A stretch of 64,000 bases of DNA from Streptomyces liangshanensis (GTDB lineage: Bacteria; Actinomycetota; Actinomycetes; Streptomycetales; Streptomycetaceae): assembly GCF_011694815.1 (NCBI RefSeq), contig NZ_CP050177.1, positions 4,161,001-4,225,000 on the forward strand, in the 5' to 3' direction. A model generated the notes under the pieces. It was not told the DNA's origin. It did no database searches and worked only from the letters and a program-made list of their open reading frames with translations. The position numbers and the translations under genes are program-made. Every line of letters starts with the position of its first letter. The first letter of the stretch is position 1. Below are positions 36,510 to 46,272 of the stretch, piece by piece.

Positions 36510-37310
36510 ATGCCCCCGGCCAAGAAGCGATCGCGCAAGTACGACCCCGACAAGACCCGAGCCGCCGTGTCGGCGCAGTTCGCGGCGGTACGGGAAGCCG
36601 TCGCCGGCCTCACCGACACCCAACTCGCCGGGCCCGCCACCGGACTCGACGGCTGGACGGTACGGGACCTGGCCGCGCACCTGGCGATGGTCGTCGAGTC
36701 GGTCGCCGTCGCCGCCGAGGGACCCGAGGTCGCGCCGGGCGGCCCGGTGGTGGGGCTGGGCGAGTGGCCGTTCGCGACGGCCGCGTACGCGGACGACATC
36801 AGCGAGGACGTCCGGACCCTCGCCGCGTCCGCGCCGGTCGCCGAGACGCTCGCGCGGGCCGCGGACCGTTTCGGGGCGGCGCTCCCCGGCGTCCCGGACG
36901 ACAAGCTGGTGCCGGTACGGGTCGGGACGATGCGGCTGGCGGACTTCCTGGTCACGCGGACGGTCGAGCTGGTCGTCCACACCGACGACCTGAACCGCGC
37001 GACCGGCCTGGCCGTCCCGTACGACCGTCAGGCCCTCGCCGCCTGCACGCGGCTGCTCGCGGACGGCCTCGCGGCGAAGGCGCCCGGCGCGTCGACCGAG
37101 GTACGGATCCCCCCGTACGCGGTCGTCCAGTGCGTGGAAGGCCCCCGCCACACGCGCGGCACCCCACCCAACGTGGTGGAGACGGACCCCCTCACCTGGA
37201 TCCGCCTGGCCACGGGCCGCACGACGTGGGCGTCAGCCCTGGACTCGGCGACCGTGACCGCAAGCGGCGAACGCGCGGACCTGTCCGGTCTGCTTCCGTT
37301 GATGAGCTGA
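36510..37310 (+). CDS. Mycothiol-dependent maleylpyruvate isomerase family protein
   Basis: A 266-residue DinB/MDMPI-fold protein. The pattern LDGWTVRDLAAHLAMVVESVA has the His expected as a metal ligand, followed by TRTVELVVHTDDLNRATGL with the second conserved His. A C-terminal SCP2-like segment (DPLTWIRLATGRTTWASALDSATVTASGERADLSGLLPLM) completes the usual two-domain form. Family members use mycothiol in isomerisation or transfer reactions; the substrate here is unknown. It has its own start at ATG 36510 after the terminator. Confidence 0.88.
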   Translation: MPPAKKRSRKYDPDKTRAAVSAQFAAVREAVAGLTDTQLAGPATGLDGWTVRDLAAHLAMVVESVAVAAEGPEVAPGGPVVGLGEWPFATAAYADDISEDVRTLAASAPVAETLARAADRFGAALPGVPDDKLVPVRVGTMRLADFLVTRTVELVVHTDDLNRATGLAVPYDRQALAACTRLLADGLAAKAPGASTEVRIPPYAVVQCVEGPRHTRGTPPNVVETDPLTWIRLATGRTTWASALDSATVTASGERADLSGLLPLMS

Positions 37311-37330
37311 CCGGCTGATCCGGCAGGGCT

Positions 37331-37549
37331 TTAGAGCAGTTCCGTCTCGGCCGCGAGGGCGACCAGGGCGGTCCACGCGCCGGGGGTCAGCATGAGAACC
37401 GGGCCCGTCGGCATCTTGCTGTCCCGTACGGGGACCAGTCCGGTCGCAGTGAGGGCGGCGGGGGCGAACTCGACGCAGTTGCCGCCGTCGGTGTTGCTGT
37501 AGCTCGACTTGATCCACTCCACGCGGGACGTTTCCTGCGAAATGCTCAT
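37331..37549 (-). CDS. DUF397 small protein, partner of the XRE regulator
   Basis: A 72-residue protein with the DUF397 hallmarks: WIKSSYSNTDGGNCVEFAP, then VPVRDSKMPTGPVLMLTPGAWTAL. Such proteins are encoded right after XRE/DUF5753 regulators throughout streptomycetes (for example the whiJ-type and abaA loci) and are thought to antagonise or tune them. It overlaps the regulator gene by four bases. Confidence 0.93.
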   Translation of the reverse strand: MSISQETSRVEWIKSSYSNTDGGNCVEFAPAALTATGLVPVRDSKMPTGPVLMLTPGAWTALVALAAETELL

Positions 37550-38376
37550 GTGGGAAGTGCCTCCATGGCGGATGCGATGAGGGCGCCGGTCTCACGGGGA
37601 GACAGCGCGTTGGCCCTCATCACATCGTAGGCCCGGCGGTGTCGGGCCACATTGGCCGCGTCTTCCAGCAACTGGCCCGTGGTGATGCTCTCTTCGTAAG
37701 CGACGCTTGTTCCGTTGTCCAGCGTCAGAAGCGTCAGCGAGCCGCCCAGCAGCGCATGAGCCCCATGCTTGAACGGCAGAACCTGGATGATTCCGACCGG
37801 ACTGTCCACGAGGGGCAACAGCGCTTCCAACTGGGCCCGCATCACCTCCGGCGCACCGATGGTCCGCCGCAGGACTCCCTCGTCCAGGATCACCGAGAGG
37901 TAGGGCCGGGCGGGCCCTTGCAGCAGGCTTCGCCGACCCATGCGCGCCGCGACCTTCTCGTCGATCTCGGCGGCGGTGGATTCGGGGTTGCCCTGCCTGA
38001 GGAGTTCGCGCGCGTACGCCTCGGTCTGGGCGAGGCCCGGGACGGTGTGCCCGGAGTACTCCTCGATCGTCACGGCCCGCGCCTCCAGCTCCATGCGCCG
38101 CCGGTACTTGTCGGGATGGACCTCGTTGCGAGCCAGCGCGTACAGCTTCGCGAACAGCCCGTCCGTCCCGAACGCCGCGTCCAGCTTGTCCGCCAGGTCC
38201 GGCGCGATCATCGCTTGCGCCGTCTCGTACCGGTGCAGCGCACTCCGCGAGTACCGGATGACGGCGGCCAGGTCCTCCAGAGACATCCCAGCCTGTTCCC
38301 GCAACCTGCGCATCTCCGCTCCGAACAGGTGCCGGACCGACCGGTCGGGGGTCAGTTCGCGAGGGCGTGGGGTCAT
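37546..38376 (-). CDS. XRE-family regulator with DUF5753 sensor domain
   Basis: A 276-residue protein. The N-terminal helix-turn-helix (MRRLREQAGMSLEDLAAVIRYSRSALHRYETAQ, about residues 23-55) precedes a C-terminal DUF5753 domain (HTVPGLAQTEAYARELL, IDEKVAARMGRRSLL, IIQVLPFKHGAH, RRAYDVMRANALSPRETGALI). These WhiJ-like regulators, with a DUF397 partner, influence development and antibiotic production. The gene is divergent from the lipoprotein at 38577; the 200-bp spacer could hold its operator. Confidence 0.93.
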   Translation of the reverse strand: MTPRPRELTPDRSVRHLFGAEMRRLREQAGMSLEDLAAVIRYSRSALHRYETAQAMIAPDLADKLDAAFGTDGLFAKLYALARNEVHPDKYRRRMELEARAVTIEEYSGHTVPGLAQTEAYARELLRQGNPESTAAEIDEKVAARMGRRSLLQGPARPYLSVILDEGVLRRTIGAPEVMRAQLEALLPLVDSPVGIIQVLPFKHGAHALLGGSLTLLTLDNGTSVAYEESITTGQLLEDAANVARHRRAYDVMRANALSPRETGALIASAMEALPT

Positions 38377-38576
38377 GGGGGCGACCTCGATTCTCTGTGG
38401 GGGCCCTTCCAGACGTCCGAGACGTCGGCCACTCGGGATCGTATGCAGGAGCGCCGCCCCCTTTCATACGGATGGTGATTCTCCGGTCACGGAGAGGATT
38501 CCCGCCCGCCGGGCTCCCGCACGCCTGGGCGCCCGCCCGCATGGAACCGTCCGCCCGTGTGATCCGTCCCACCCGC

Positions 38577-39398
38577 ATGCAGAAGCAGCAGAGCATCACG
38601 GTTACCGCGGTCACCGCACTCGCGCTGTTCGGCCTTGCGGCGTGCGGTAGCGAGACCACCTCGACGACGGGGGCGGGGGGTGATGACGCGTCCGTGCGGG
38701 AGTCGGCGCTCGCCGGTGTCCGGTGGCACCTGGAGAGCGTGACGGTCGACGGGAGAAGGACCGCCGGGGTGGCGGGGACCTCGCTGGAGTTCGGCGACTC
38801 GACGCGGGCGACGCTGGCCACCGGGTGTGACGAGTACGCGGTGGACGTGTCCGTCGCCGGTGACACCGTGACCGTCGGTGGGAAGCGGGCGACGGCGACC
38901 GCCTCGTGCACGATGAACCTCGACGCCCTGGACAAGGCGCTGGACGAGGCCTTCACCGGGAAGCTGACAGCGAAGGTGGCCGGCGACCGCCTCACCCTGA
39001 CCTCCTCCGACGGCGACGTCCTGGCCCTGACCAGCGGATCTCCCGCGCCCCTCACCGGTACGAAGTGGACCGTGAACGCGCTGGCCTCCGACGGGAGCGC
39101 GGCGCGGCTGCCCGCCGGGACGGACGGCTCGGCGACCTTCACGCTGGGCGCGGACGGTTCCGTACGGGGCAATCTGGGCTGCAACGGGTTCAGCGCCCGG
39201 GCGAAGGTCGCCGGGGACACGATCACGTTCAGCAGGGTGATCTCGACGAAGATGGCTTGTTCCGGCCCCCGGTCGGCGGTCGAGAGGCACCTGGCCAAGG
39301 TCCTGCGCGGCACGGTCACGTATGACCTCAACCACGGTGGCCTGTGGCTCACGGGGGAGGACGGCGGACTCGCCGCGCTGCCCGCCCCGAAGGGGTGA
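38577..39398 (+). CDS. META-domain (HslJ-like) lipoprotein
   Basis: A 273-residue lipoprotein. A signal peptide of about 22 residues ends in the lipobox LAAC with Cys23 as the lipid anchor. Two META/HslJ-like domains follow (LAGVRWHLESVTVDGRR... and LTGTKWTVNALASDG...), each with the LGCNGFSA- or TGCDEYAV-type Gly-Cys motif and paired cysteines. META proteins are linked to envelope stress or heat-shock tolerance. ATG 38577 gives a normal signal peptide; ATG 38541 would add 12 residues. Confidence 0.9.
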   Translation: MQKQQSITVTAVTALALFGLAACGSETTSTTGAGGDDASVRESALAGVRWHLESVTVDGRRTAGVAGTSLEFGDSTRATLATGCDEYAVDVSVAGDTVTVGGKRATATASCTMNLDALDKALDEAFTGKLTAKVAGDRLTLTSSDGDVLALTSGSPAPLTGTKWTVNALASDGSAARLPAGTDGSATFTLGADGSVRGNLGCNGFSARAKVAGDTITFSRVISTKMACSGPRSAVERHLAKVLRGTVTYDLNHGGLWLTGEDGGLAALPAPKG

Positions 39399-39612
39399 CG
39401 ACCGGGTCCCACAGCCTCCGCACCGGCCCGGCACAGGCCCCGCACCGGCCAGGACCGGCCCGTACCCCCGATCCGCGCGCTCCCGGCGAGCCCAGATTCC
39501 GCGTACAGGACGAAGCGGCGCGGTTACGGAACGTACGGGCCGGGAGGTCGGAATCCGGCCAGGTCCGATCCCCAATTCGGACCAGTGGTCGATCTCGCCT
39601 ACACTCGGTGGC

Positions 39613-41136
39613 GTGCCTCGTGGTGATGGACGACTCAACCACGACCTGCTCCCCGGTGAGAAAGGCCCCCAGGACGCGTGTGGCGTCTTCGGAGTCTGGG
39701 CCCCGGGCGAAGAGGTCGCCAAGCTCACCTATTTCGGACTGTATGCCCTGCAGCACCGTGGACAGGAGTCCGCGGGCATCGCAGTGAGCAACGGGTCCCA
39801 GATCCTGGTCTTCAAGGACATGGGCCTGGTCTCACAGGTCTTCGACGAAACGTCCCTCGGCTCCCTCCTGGGCCATATCGCGGTGGGCCATGCCCGCTAC
39901 TCCACCACCGGAGCCTCGGTGTGGGAGAACGCGCAGCCGACCTTCCGGGCCACGGCCCACGGCTCGATCGCGCTCGGTCACAACGGGAACCTGGTCAACA
40001 CCGCCCAGCTCGCGGAGATGGTCGCCGACCTCCCCAAGGAGAACGGCCGGCCCACGCGCGTGGCCGCCACCAACGACACCGACCTGGTCACGGCGCTCCT
40101 CGCCGGCCAGACGGACGACGACGGCAAGCCCCTCACGGTCGAGGAAGCCGCCGCCAAGATCCTGCCCGACGTCCAGGGAGCCTTCTCGCTCGTCTTCATG
40201 GACGAGCACACCCTCTACGCCGCCCGTGACCCGCAGGGCATCCGCCCGCTCGTCCTCGGCCGGCTGGAGCGCGGCTGGGTCGTCGCCTCCGAGGGCGCGG
40301 CCCTCGACATCTGCGGCGCCTCCTTCGTCCGCGAGATCGAGCCCGGCGAGCTCATCGCCATCGACGAGAACGGTCTGCGCACCCAGCGATTCGCGGAAGC
40401 GAAGCCCAAGGGCTGTGTCTTCGAGTACGTCTACCTGGCGCGTCCCGACACGGACATCGCCGGTCGGAACGTGTATCTGTCCCGGGTGGAAATGGGCCGG
40501 AAACTCGCGAAAGAAGCACCCGTCGAGGCCGATCTGGTCATAGCGACCCCGGAGTCCGGCACCCCCGCCGCCATCGGCTACGCCGAGGCGAGCGGTATCC
40601 CGTACGGCTCGGGCCTGGTCAAGAACGCGTACGTCGGCCGGACCTTCATCCAGCCGTCCCAGACCATCCGCCAGCTGGGCATCCGGCTGAAGCTCAACCC
40701 GCTCAAGGAAGTCATCCGGGGCAAGCGCCTGGTGGTCGTGGACGACTCGATCGTCCGCGGCAACACACAGCGCGCGCTCGTCAAGATGCTCCGCGAGGCG
40801 GGCGCCGCCGAGGTCCACATCCGGATCTCGTCCCCGCCGGTCAAGTGGCCCTGCTTCTTCGGCATCGACTTCGCGACCCGCGCCGAGCTGATCGCCAACG
40901 GCATGACGATCGACGAGATCGGTGTCTCGCTGGGCGCCGACTCCCTCTCGTACATCTCCCTCGACGGGATGATCGAGGCGACCACCATCGCCAAGCCGAA
41001 CCTCTGCCGTGCCTGCTTCGACGGCGAGTACCCGATGGATCTCCCCGACCCCGAGCTGCTCGGCAAGCAGCTGCTGGAGACCGAGCTCGCGGCAGGACCG
41101 GCCAACGCGGCCGCCGAGGCGCTCCGCCGCCCGTAG
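39613..41136 (+). CDS. purF: Amidophosphoribosyltransferase
   Basis: A 507-residue first enzyme of purine synthesis (PRPP plus glutamine to phosphoribosylamine). Cys23 in DACGVFGVW would become the N-terminal nucleophile after removal of a 22-residue propeptide. The four cysteines in GCVFEY, PCFFGID and LCRAC fit the iron-sulfur cluster of the Bacillus-type enzyme. The PRPP loop is VVVDDSIVRGNTQ. Start GTG 39613 matches the expected propeptide length. A TACACT hexamer at 39599-39604 ends eight bases before it and no ribosome site is present, so the mRNA may be leaderless. purM follows after 70 bp. Confidence 0.97.
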   Translation: MPRGDGRLNHDLLPGEKGPQDACGVFGVWAPGEEVAKLTYFGLYALQHRGQESAGIAVSNGSQILVFKDMGLVSQVFDETSLGSLLGHIAVGHARYSTTGASVWENAQPTFRATAHGSIALGHNGNLVNTAQLAEMVADLPKENGRPTRVAATNDTDLVTALLAGQTDDDGKPLTVEEAAAKILPDVQGAFSLVFMDEHTLYAARDPQGIRPLVLGRLERGWVVASEGAALDICGASFVREIEPGELIAIDENGLRTQRFAEAKPKGCVFEYVYLARPDTDIAGRNVYLSRVEMGRKLAKEAPVEADLVIATPESGTPAAIGYAEASGIPYGSGLVKNAYVGRTFIQPSQTIRQLGIRLKLNPLKEVIRGKRLVVVDDSIVRGNTQRALVKMLREAGAAEVHIRISSPPVKWPCFFGIDFATRAELIANGMTIDEIGVSLGADSLSYISLDGMIEATTIAKPNLCRACFDGEYPMDLPDPELLGKQLLETELAAGPANAAAEALRRP

Positions 41137-41206
41137 TTCCGCATCCCCAGGACGACCGGTTCCGCATCCGTTTGCCGACCGCATGACGACAGGAAAGTAC
41201 TCAGCC

Positions 41207-42277
41207 ATGTCCGATACGACCACTGGTGCCAGCTACGCGGCCGCGGGCGTCGACATCGAAGCCGGTGACCGCGCGGTCGAGCTGATGAAGGAGTGGGTGA
41301 AGAAGACGAAGCGCCCCGAGGTCCTCGGCGGCCTCGGCGGTTTCGCCGGCCTCTTCGACGCCTCCGCCCTCAAGCGCTACGAGCGGCCGCTCCTCGCCTC
41401 CGCCACCGACGGTGTCGGTACGAAGGTCGACCTGGCCCGCAAGATGGGCGTGTACGACACCATCGGCCACGACCTCGTCGGAATGGTCGTCGACGACCTG
41501 GTCGTCTGCGGCGCCGAGCCGCTCTTCATGACCGACTACATCTGCGTCGGCAAGGTCCACCCCGAGCGGGTCGCCGCCATCGTCAAGGGCATCGCGGAAG
41601 GCTGCGTCCTCGCGGGCTGCGCCCTGGTCGGCGGCGAGACCGCCGAACACCCCGGGCTGCTCGGCGAGGACGACTTCGACGTCGCCGGCGCGGGGACCGG
41701 CGTGGTCGAGGCGGACCAGCTGCTCGGCCCGGATCGTATCCGTACGGGTGACGCGGTGATCGCCATGGCGTCCTCCGGTCTTCACTCCAACGGGTACTCG
41801 CTGGTCCGGCACGTGGTCTTCGACCGGGCCGGCTGGTCGCTGGACCGCGAGGTCCCCGAGTTCGGCCGCACCCTCGGCGAGGAACTGCTGGAGCCCACGA
41901 AGATCTACTCGCTCGACTGCCTGGCGCTCACCAGGACCACCGAGGTGCACGCGTTCAGCCACGTCACCGGCGGCGGCCTCGCGGCGAACCTCGCCCGGGT
42001 CGTCCCGGACGCGCTGCACGCCCGGGTGGACCGCTCGACCTGGACGCCCGGCGCGGTCTTCGACCTCGTCGGCCGCGCGGGGAACGTGGAGCGGCTCGAA
42101 CTGGAGAAGACGCTGAACATGGGCGTCGGCATGATCGCGGTCGTCCCGGCGGACTCCGCCGACGCGGCCCTGACCACCCTCGCCGACCGGGGCGTCCACG
42201 CCTGGGTCGCGGGCGAGATCACCGAGCGCGGCGGCCACGCGACGGGCGCGGCGCTGTCCGGCGACTACGCGGGCTGA
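41207..42277 (+). CDS. purM: Phosphoribosylformylglycinamidine cyclo-ligase (AIR synthetase)
   Basis: A 356-residue ATP-dependent cyclase turning FGAM into AIR. Diagnostic segments are SYAAAGVDIEAGDRAVELMK, LLASATDGVGTKVDLA, MVVDDLVVCGAEPLFMTDY, GGETAEHPG and HSNGYSLVR. AGGAAAG lies about nine bases before ATG 41207. The close spacing to purF and the terminator behind it suggest a purF-purM operon. Confidence 0.97.
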   Translation: MSDTTTGASYAAAGVDIEAGDRAVELMKEWVKKTKRPEVLGGLGGFAGLFDASALKRYERPLLASATDGVGTKVDLARKMGVYDTIGHDLVGMVVDDLVVCGAEPLFMTDYICVGKVHPERVAAIVKGIAEGCVLAGCALVGGETAEHPGLLGEDDFDVAGAGTGVVEADQLLGPDRIRTGDAVIAMASSGLHSNGYSLVRHVVFDRAGWSLDREVPEFGRTLGEELLEPTKIYSLDCLALTRTTEVHAFSHVTGGGLAANLARVVPDALHARVDRSTWTPGAVFDLVGRAGNVERLELEKTLNMGVGMIAVVPADSADAALTTLADRGVHAWVAGEITERGGHATGAALSGDYAG

Positions 42278-42320
42278 TTGCGGGAGCCGCCCACGCTGAC
42301 CGGGTCCTGGGCAGCACAGA

Positions 42321-42352
42321 ACCCGGTCCGGGACCGAAGTCCTGGACCGGGT
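42321..42352. terminator. Terminator between purM and the convergent DUF3073 gene
   Basis: ACCCGGTCCGGGAC-CGAA-GTCCTGGACCGGGT, a 14-bp stem with one G-T wobble and a tetraloop, 43 bp after the purM stop. Confidence 0.8.
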
Positions 42353-42431
42353 CGGTGAGACCGCCGGAGAGATCCGGAGCTATGCGGACGTCAGATCGTA
42401 CGGACTCGATCGACGTCGGACGGTACGGACG

Positions 42432-42683
42432 TCAAGCGCCGCGGCGCTGCGCCGAGGGTCCGGACTCGTCGTCCTCGTCCTCGTCGTCGTTGTACCGATC
42501 CGCATACTGTGCGTACGGGTCATCTTCCTCTTCGTCATCCTCGAACGGCTCCGCGTTCGGCGGTTGACTCGTAGGTGATGCGCCCAGCTCATTGGCCAGA
42601 CGCGACAGATCTGTCCCGCCGCTGTTGTACTTCAGCTGGCGGGCGACCTTCGTCTGCTTGGCCTTGGCCCGGCCGCGCCCCAT
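42432..42683 (-). CDS. DUF3073 small acidic-tail protein
   Basis: An 83-residue actinobacterial protein. The basic start MGRGRAKAKQTKVARQLKYNS and a highly acidic tail (DDEEEDDPYAQYADRYNDDEDEDDE) are the DUF3073 hallmarks. GAGGGGG precedes ATG 42683. The charge pattern suggests nucleic-acid or ribosome contact, but no function is established. The conserved place is next to purM. Confidence 0.93.
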   Translation of the reverse strand: MGRGRAKAKQTKVARQLKYNSGGTDLSRLANELGASPTSQPPNAEPFEDDEEEDDPYAQYADRYNDDEDEDDESGPSAQRRGA

Positions 42684-42962
42684 GGCTCGACCCCCTCGGT
42701 GACGGGGCTCGACGGCCCCAGAGTCTTGACACGCGTTCATAATTCAGAACGAGCTCTCCGCGGAGAGACCCGTCCGTAGGCTTCAACGGTACCTGCTTCC
42801 GCGGCCATACGGTACGCCGCCCGCAGGACGCGCCTCGGCTCCGGACCTGCGAAGCGCGCCGTCCTCGCTGGTCAGCTGCGATTTTAACCTCTTATTGAGG
42901 GGCGACCCGCCGACCGGGGGTGAGTCTCGTCTCCCCGTGCGGGTACGGCCGCCCCTCCACGC

Positions 42963-44045
42963 TCACCGGGGGCGGGCCTCGGCCATCCGGTGCTCGGCGA
43001 TCCTGTCGGCCGCCGCGGCCGGCGGAATCCCGTCCTCCTTCGCACGTGCGAAGATGGAAAGAGTGGTGTCGAAGATCTTCGCGGCCTTCGCGCGGCACCG
43101 CTCGAAGTCGAACCCGTTCAGCTCGTCGGCGACCTGGATGACCCCGCCGGCGTTGACCACGTAGTCGGGCGCGTAGAGGATCCCGCGGTCGGCGAGGTCC
43201 TTCTCGACGCCCGGGTGGGCGAGCTGGTTGTTGGCCGCCCCGCACACCACCGTCGCGGTGAGGGCGGGCACGGTGACGTCGTCCAGCACGCCGCCGAGCG
43301 CGCAGGGCGCGTAGATGTCCAGGCCCTCGGTACGGATCAGGGTGTCGGTGTCGGCGACGACGGTGACCTCGGGATACAGGTCCGTGAGGCGCCGTACGGA
43401 CTCGTCCCGCACGTCCGTGACGACCACGCGCGCCCCGTCCTGGAGCAGGTGCCCGACCAGGTGGTGCCCGACCTTGCCGACGCCCGCGACGCCCACGGTC
43501 CTGCCCCGCAGCGACGGGTCGCCCCACTGGTGCTCGGCGCTGGCGCGCATGCCCTGGAAGACCCCGAAGGCCGTCAGCACGGACGAGTCGCCGGCGCCGC
43601 CGTTCTCGGGGGAGCGGCCGGTGGTCCAGCGGCACTCGCGGGCCACCACGTCCATGTCCGCCACGTACGTGCCGACGTCGCAGGCCGTGACGTACCGGCC
43701 GCCGAGCGAGGCGACGAACCGCCCGTGCGCGAGGAGCAGCTCCTCCGACTTGATCTGCTCCGGGTCGCCGATGATCACGGCCTTGCCGCCGCCGTGGTCG
43801 AGCCCGGCCAGGGCGTTCTTGTACGACATGCCCCGGGAGAGGTTCAGCGCGTCGGCGACGGCCGCCTCCTCGGAGGCGTACGGGTAGAAGCGGGTGCCGC
43901 CCAGGCCGGGGCCCAGGGCGGTCGAGTGGAGGGCGATGACGGCCTTGAGGCCGCTGCGGCGGTCCTGGCAGAGCACGACCTGCTCGTGGCCACCCTGCTC
44001 CGATCGGAACAGGGTGTGCAGGACGCCGTCGGTCACATCGGTCAC
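42963..44045 (-). CDS. vdh: Valine (branched-chain) dehydrogenase
   Basis: A 360-residue Glu/Leu/Val dehydrogenase. Catalytic lysines are in [18 protein letters not shown] MSYKNA and [10 protein letters not shown]. The NAD-binding motif is GVAGVGKVG, and [13 protein letters not shown] with [15 protein letters not shown] follows. Sequence and position next to bldC fit Streptomyces Vdh, which oxidises valine, leucine and isoleucine and supplies polyketide precursors. GTG 44045 has GGGAG eight bases upstream; GTG 44036 is an alternative. It is divergent from the gene at 44200. Confidence 0.94.
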   Translation of the reverse strand: MTDVTDGVLHTLFRSEQGGHEQVVLCQDRRSGLKAVIALHSTALGPGLGGTRFYPYASEEAAVADALNLSRGMSYKNALAGLDHGGGKAVIIGDPEQIKSEELLLAHGRFVASLGGRYVTACDVGTYVADMDVVARECRWTTGRSPENGGAGDSSVLTAFGVFQGMRASAEHQWGDPSLRGRTVGVAGVGKVGHHLVGHLLQDGARVVVTDVRDESVRRLTDLYPEVTVVADTDTLIRTEGLDIYAPCALGGVLDDVTVPALTATVVCGAANNQLAHPGVEKDLADRGILYAPDYVVNAGGVIQVADELNGFDFERCRAKAAKIFDTTLSIFARAKEDGIPPAAAADRIAEHRMAEARPR

Positions 44046-44199
44046 GGTGGTGACTCCCAAGGTACGAAGCGGCGGAAAGCCCCTCCGGCGGGTGGGGAGG
44101 GACCAGTTGGGCACGAGAGTAGATCCCCCGGGCGGTGCGCTCGGGCCGCAGTGCCGAGGATCACCCTCCCGGGGAGTGCGGGCATGAAACGATCCCGTC

Positions 44200-45039
44200 A
44201 TGCCGGCGGTGTCTTCTGTACTTGTCCCTTACGCGTCCTACCTGCGGGTGTACGAGCCGCTGGCCGCCTTTCCCGAGCCCGAACGGAGCCACTGGGCGCG
44301 TTATGCCCAGCGGGACCGTACGCCGACCGCACAGGACGAACTACGGCGTTCCCTGGCCGACTTGCTGCCCACGCCGCCCGTCCCCGTACCGGTCCACGAG
44401 AGCGGTGACGCCTTCGTGACGGAGGTTGACGGCGTGGTGTGCGTCTGCCCGTGGCGGACCCGGCTGCGCGGCTGGCTGGCGCTGGAGGAGCTGGGCGACG
44501 TCCTGCCGCTGCCGCTGCTGGACGCGGTGCTGCCGCCGGTGGTGCGCGGGCAGGCGGCGGCGGACTACGAGCGCTGGCGGGACCTGAACCCGGACGCGCG
44601 GCCGTGGATCAGGACGGCGGTCTGGCAGGTGCCGGTGCGCTGGTTCACGCTCTTCTCGGACGCCGAGCGGCTGTACGAGGCGGCGGGCGACGGCGCGGCC
44701 GTGATGCGCTACCGGACCGAGATGGTGCAGGCGCGGCGGCGGCTGGCCCGCGCGCTGAGGACGCTGCGGGAGACGGTCGACGACGGGCCGCTGATCGACG
44801 GCCTCGTGGACATCGGGCGGTGGCTGGAGGAGTTCCACCCGCGCTCGCTGGTCGAGCTGGACTACGGCGGCCTCGTGCACGTCCTGTCGGGGGCGCGCCT
44901 GGCGGGTGACCGCTCGGCCGCCGACGTGGCGGCGGGGATCGCGGCGCTGCGGGAGGGCGACGGCGCCGGCGCCGGGGAGGCGTACGGGCGGCTCACGGAG
45001 CGCTGGAAGGCGATCAGGGACATGCAGTTCGCGAACTGA
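44200..45039 (+). CDS. Conserved hypothetical protein beside bldC
   Basis: A 279-residue soluble protein without a recognisable enzyme motif. It opens with [27 protein letters not shown] and has a Leu-rich middle ([24 protein letters not shown]), followed by helical segments with [18 protein letters not shown] and [23 protein letters not shown]. From memory this gene sits between vdh and bldC in other streptomycetes, so it is probably core. No signal peptide or membrane helix. Function unknown. Confidence 0.85.
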   Translation: MPAVSSVLVPYASYLRVYEPLAAFPEPERSHWARYAQRDRTPTAQDELRRSLADLLPTPPVPVPVHESGDAFVTEVDGVVCVCPWRTRLRGWLALEELGDVLPLPLLDAVLPPVVRGQAAADYERWRDLNPDARPWIRTAVWQVPVRWFTLFSDAERLYEAAGDGAAVMRYRTEMVQARRRLARALRTLRETVDDGPLIDGLVDIGRWLEEFHPRSLVELDYGGLVHVLSGARLAGDRSAADVAAGIAALREGDGAGAGEAYGRLTERWKAIRDMQFAN

Positions 45040-45140
45040 CGCGGACGGACGCGGACGGACGAGGGCCGGCGCGGACGCTGACGTGCCGGGCGGAACGGGG
45101 CGCGCCCCTCGGTTCGGGGGCCGCCCGGGTCCCGGCTCGG

Positions 45141-45180
45141 CTGTCCGGACAGGACTGGACATGTTCGTACCTGTCCAGGC
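45141..45180. other. Cluster of inverted repeats after the hypothetical gene
   Basis: CTGGACA-ten bases-TGTCCAG lies next to the palindrome TGTCCGGACA. Either may act as a terminator for the 44200 gene or as a protein site in the 590-bp spacer before bldC. Confidence 0.35.
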
Positions 45181-45370
45181 CGGAAGTCCTGATACGGGGC
45201 TTATACCTCTCAAGCGTGACGGACCGCACTAACGGGGCTCTTGCGCCCATCACCCCTCCTCGTGTCAAAATAGGACAAGGAGTCCGGGGAGGGCTCCTTC
45301 CGCCCAACTAGGGGCGGAATGCTCAGCATTGCACGCTATGCGGGGGGCCCTGATGACTCCCGATGCCTCT

Positions 45371-45386
45371 GTGACTGATCGTCACT
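45371..45386. promoter_or_regulatory. BldD-box-like site upstream of bldC
   Basis: GTGACTGATCGTCACT reads on the other strand as AGTGA-n-TCAC, the half-site layout of the BldD operator (AGTGA(n)TCACC). It is about 240 bp before the bldC start, inside a 590-bp gene-free region (45040-45626). BldD-c-di-GMP control of bldC is known in streptomycetes, which makes the site plausible. Confidence 0.55.
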
Positions 45387-45589
45387 GGGGCATAACTGTC
45401 CGCTATGGCATGGTCCATCGGCTTCCGCCGCTGATGAACACCTCAGAGGGCAATTCCATCGGTTTGGCCGACGTGGCTGGACGGATGGTGTAGTTGTAGT
45501 GCCGAGGACAAGCCGTTCGTCCTATAACCGACTCGGCCCGCGTCTGCCATTTCGGGCAACGCGGGTCAAGGTGCAGAATTTAGAGGAAA

Positions 45590-45609
45590 GAACCGAGATG
45601 GTTCGGTTC
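45590..45609 (+). promoter_or_regulatory. Leader hairpin next to the bldC ribosome site
   Basis: GAACCGA-GATGGT-TCGGTTC forms a seven-bp hairpin that ends four bases before the CGAGGAGG ribosome site of bldC. It could influence bldC translation or mRNA stability. Confidence 0.45.
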
Positions 45610-45626
45610 TCCCGAGGAGGCCGCTC

Positions 45627-45833
45627 ATGACCGCTCGCACCCCTGACGCCGAGCCGCTGCTGACCCCGGCTGAGGTTGCCACGATGTTCCGTGTGGACCC
45701 GAAGACGGTCACACGCTGGGCAAAGGCCGGCAAGCTCACGTCCATCCGCACGCTCGGTGGGCATCGCCGGTATCGCGAGGCAGAGGTTCGCGCACTGCTC
45801 GCGGGCATTCCGCAGCAGCGCAGCGAGGCCTGA
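45627..45833 (+). CDS. bldC: Developmental regulator BldC
   Basis: A 68-residue MerR-like winged-helix protein: LLTPAEVATMFRVDPKTVTRWAKAGKLTSIRTLGGHRRYREAEVRALL. BldC binds direct repeats cooperatively and holds back the onset of sporulation. The tiny size, an isolated gene with a strong ribosome site (CGAGGAGG, seven bases before ATG) and a downstream terminator all match. One of the clearest markers that the host is a sporulating streptomycete. Confidence 0.97.
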   Translation: MTARTPDAEPLLTPAEVATMFRVDPKTVTRWAKAGKLTSIRTLGGHRRYREAEVRALLAGIPQQRSEA

Positions 45834-45990
45834 CCAACCGATCAGGGCTCAACCGCCTGACCTCACCGTCAGGTGATCCACAACCAGGGAACAGCCGGGC
45901 CCCCAACTCGGTCTCCCGCCCCCAAGGCTCCACGCGACGGGTGCCTGCCCCAACAGGTCCCATGCCCTCACCATTTGGGTAAGTCGTCGG

Positions 45991-46028
45991 CCGCGCTGGA
46001 CTCCGCCGAGTCCAGCGCGGTCTTTTTT
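45991..46028 (+). terminator. Rho-independent terminator after bldC
   Basis: CCGCGCTGGACTC-CGCC-GAGTCCAGCGCGG followed by TCTTTTTT: 13 bp of perfect stem and a U-tract, a rare textbook terminator for this genome type. Confidence 0.92.
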
Positions 46029-46272
46029 GTGCCCGCGTCCGGCCCCGGGAGGGGGCTGTCCGGCGCCTGTCAGGACGCTGTGTGGAGGGTGGGGCGGATG
46101 CTTCTGGAGGGGTTCGGAGGAGGGTGCCATTGCACATATTAAATTGCCGGATTGTAGGGCGGGCGTAAGTGACCCTCTGGTAGAAAATGGTTCGGTGACT
46201 CCCGTCACACTTCGCGGGCCTTGCCAAGGACGGTTCGGCGCCTGCCCTGATCACCGTGATTCAGTCCTGGGC

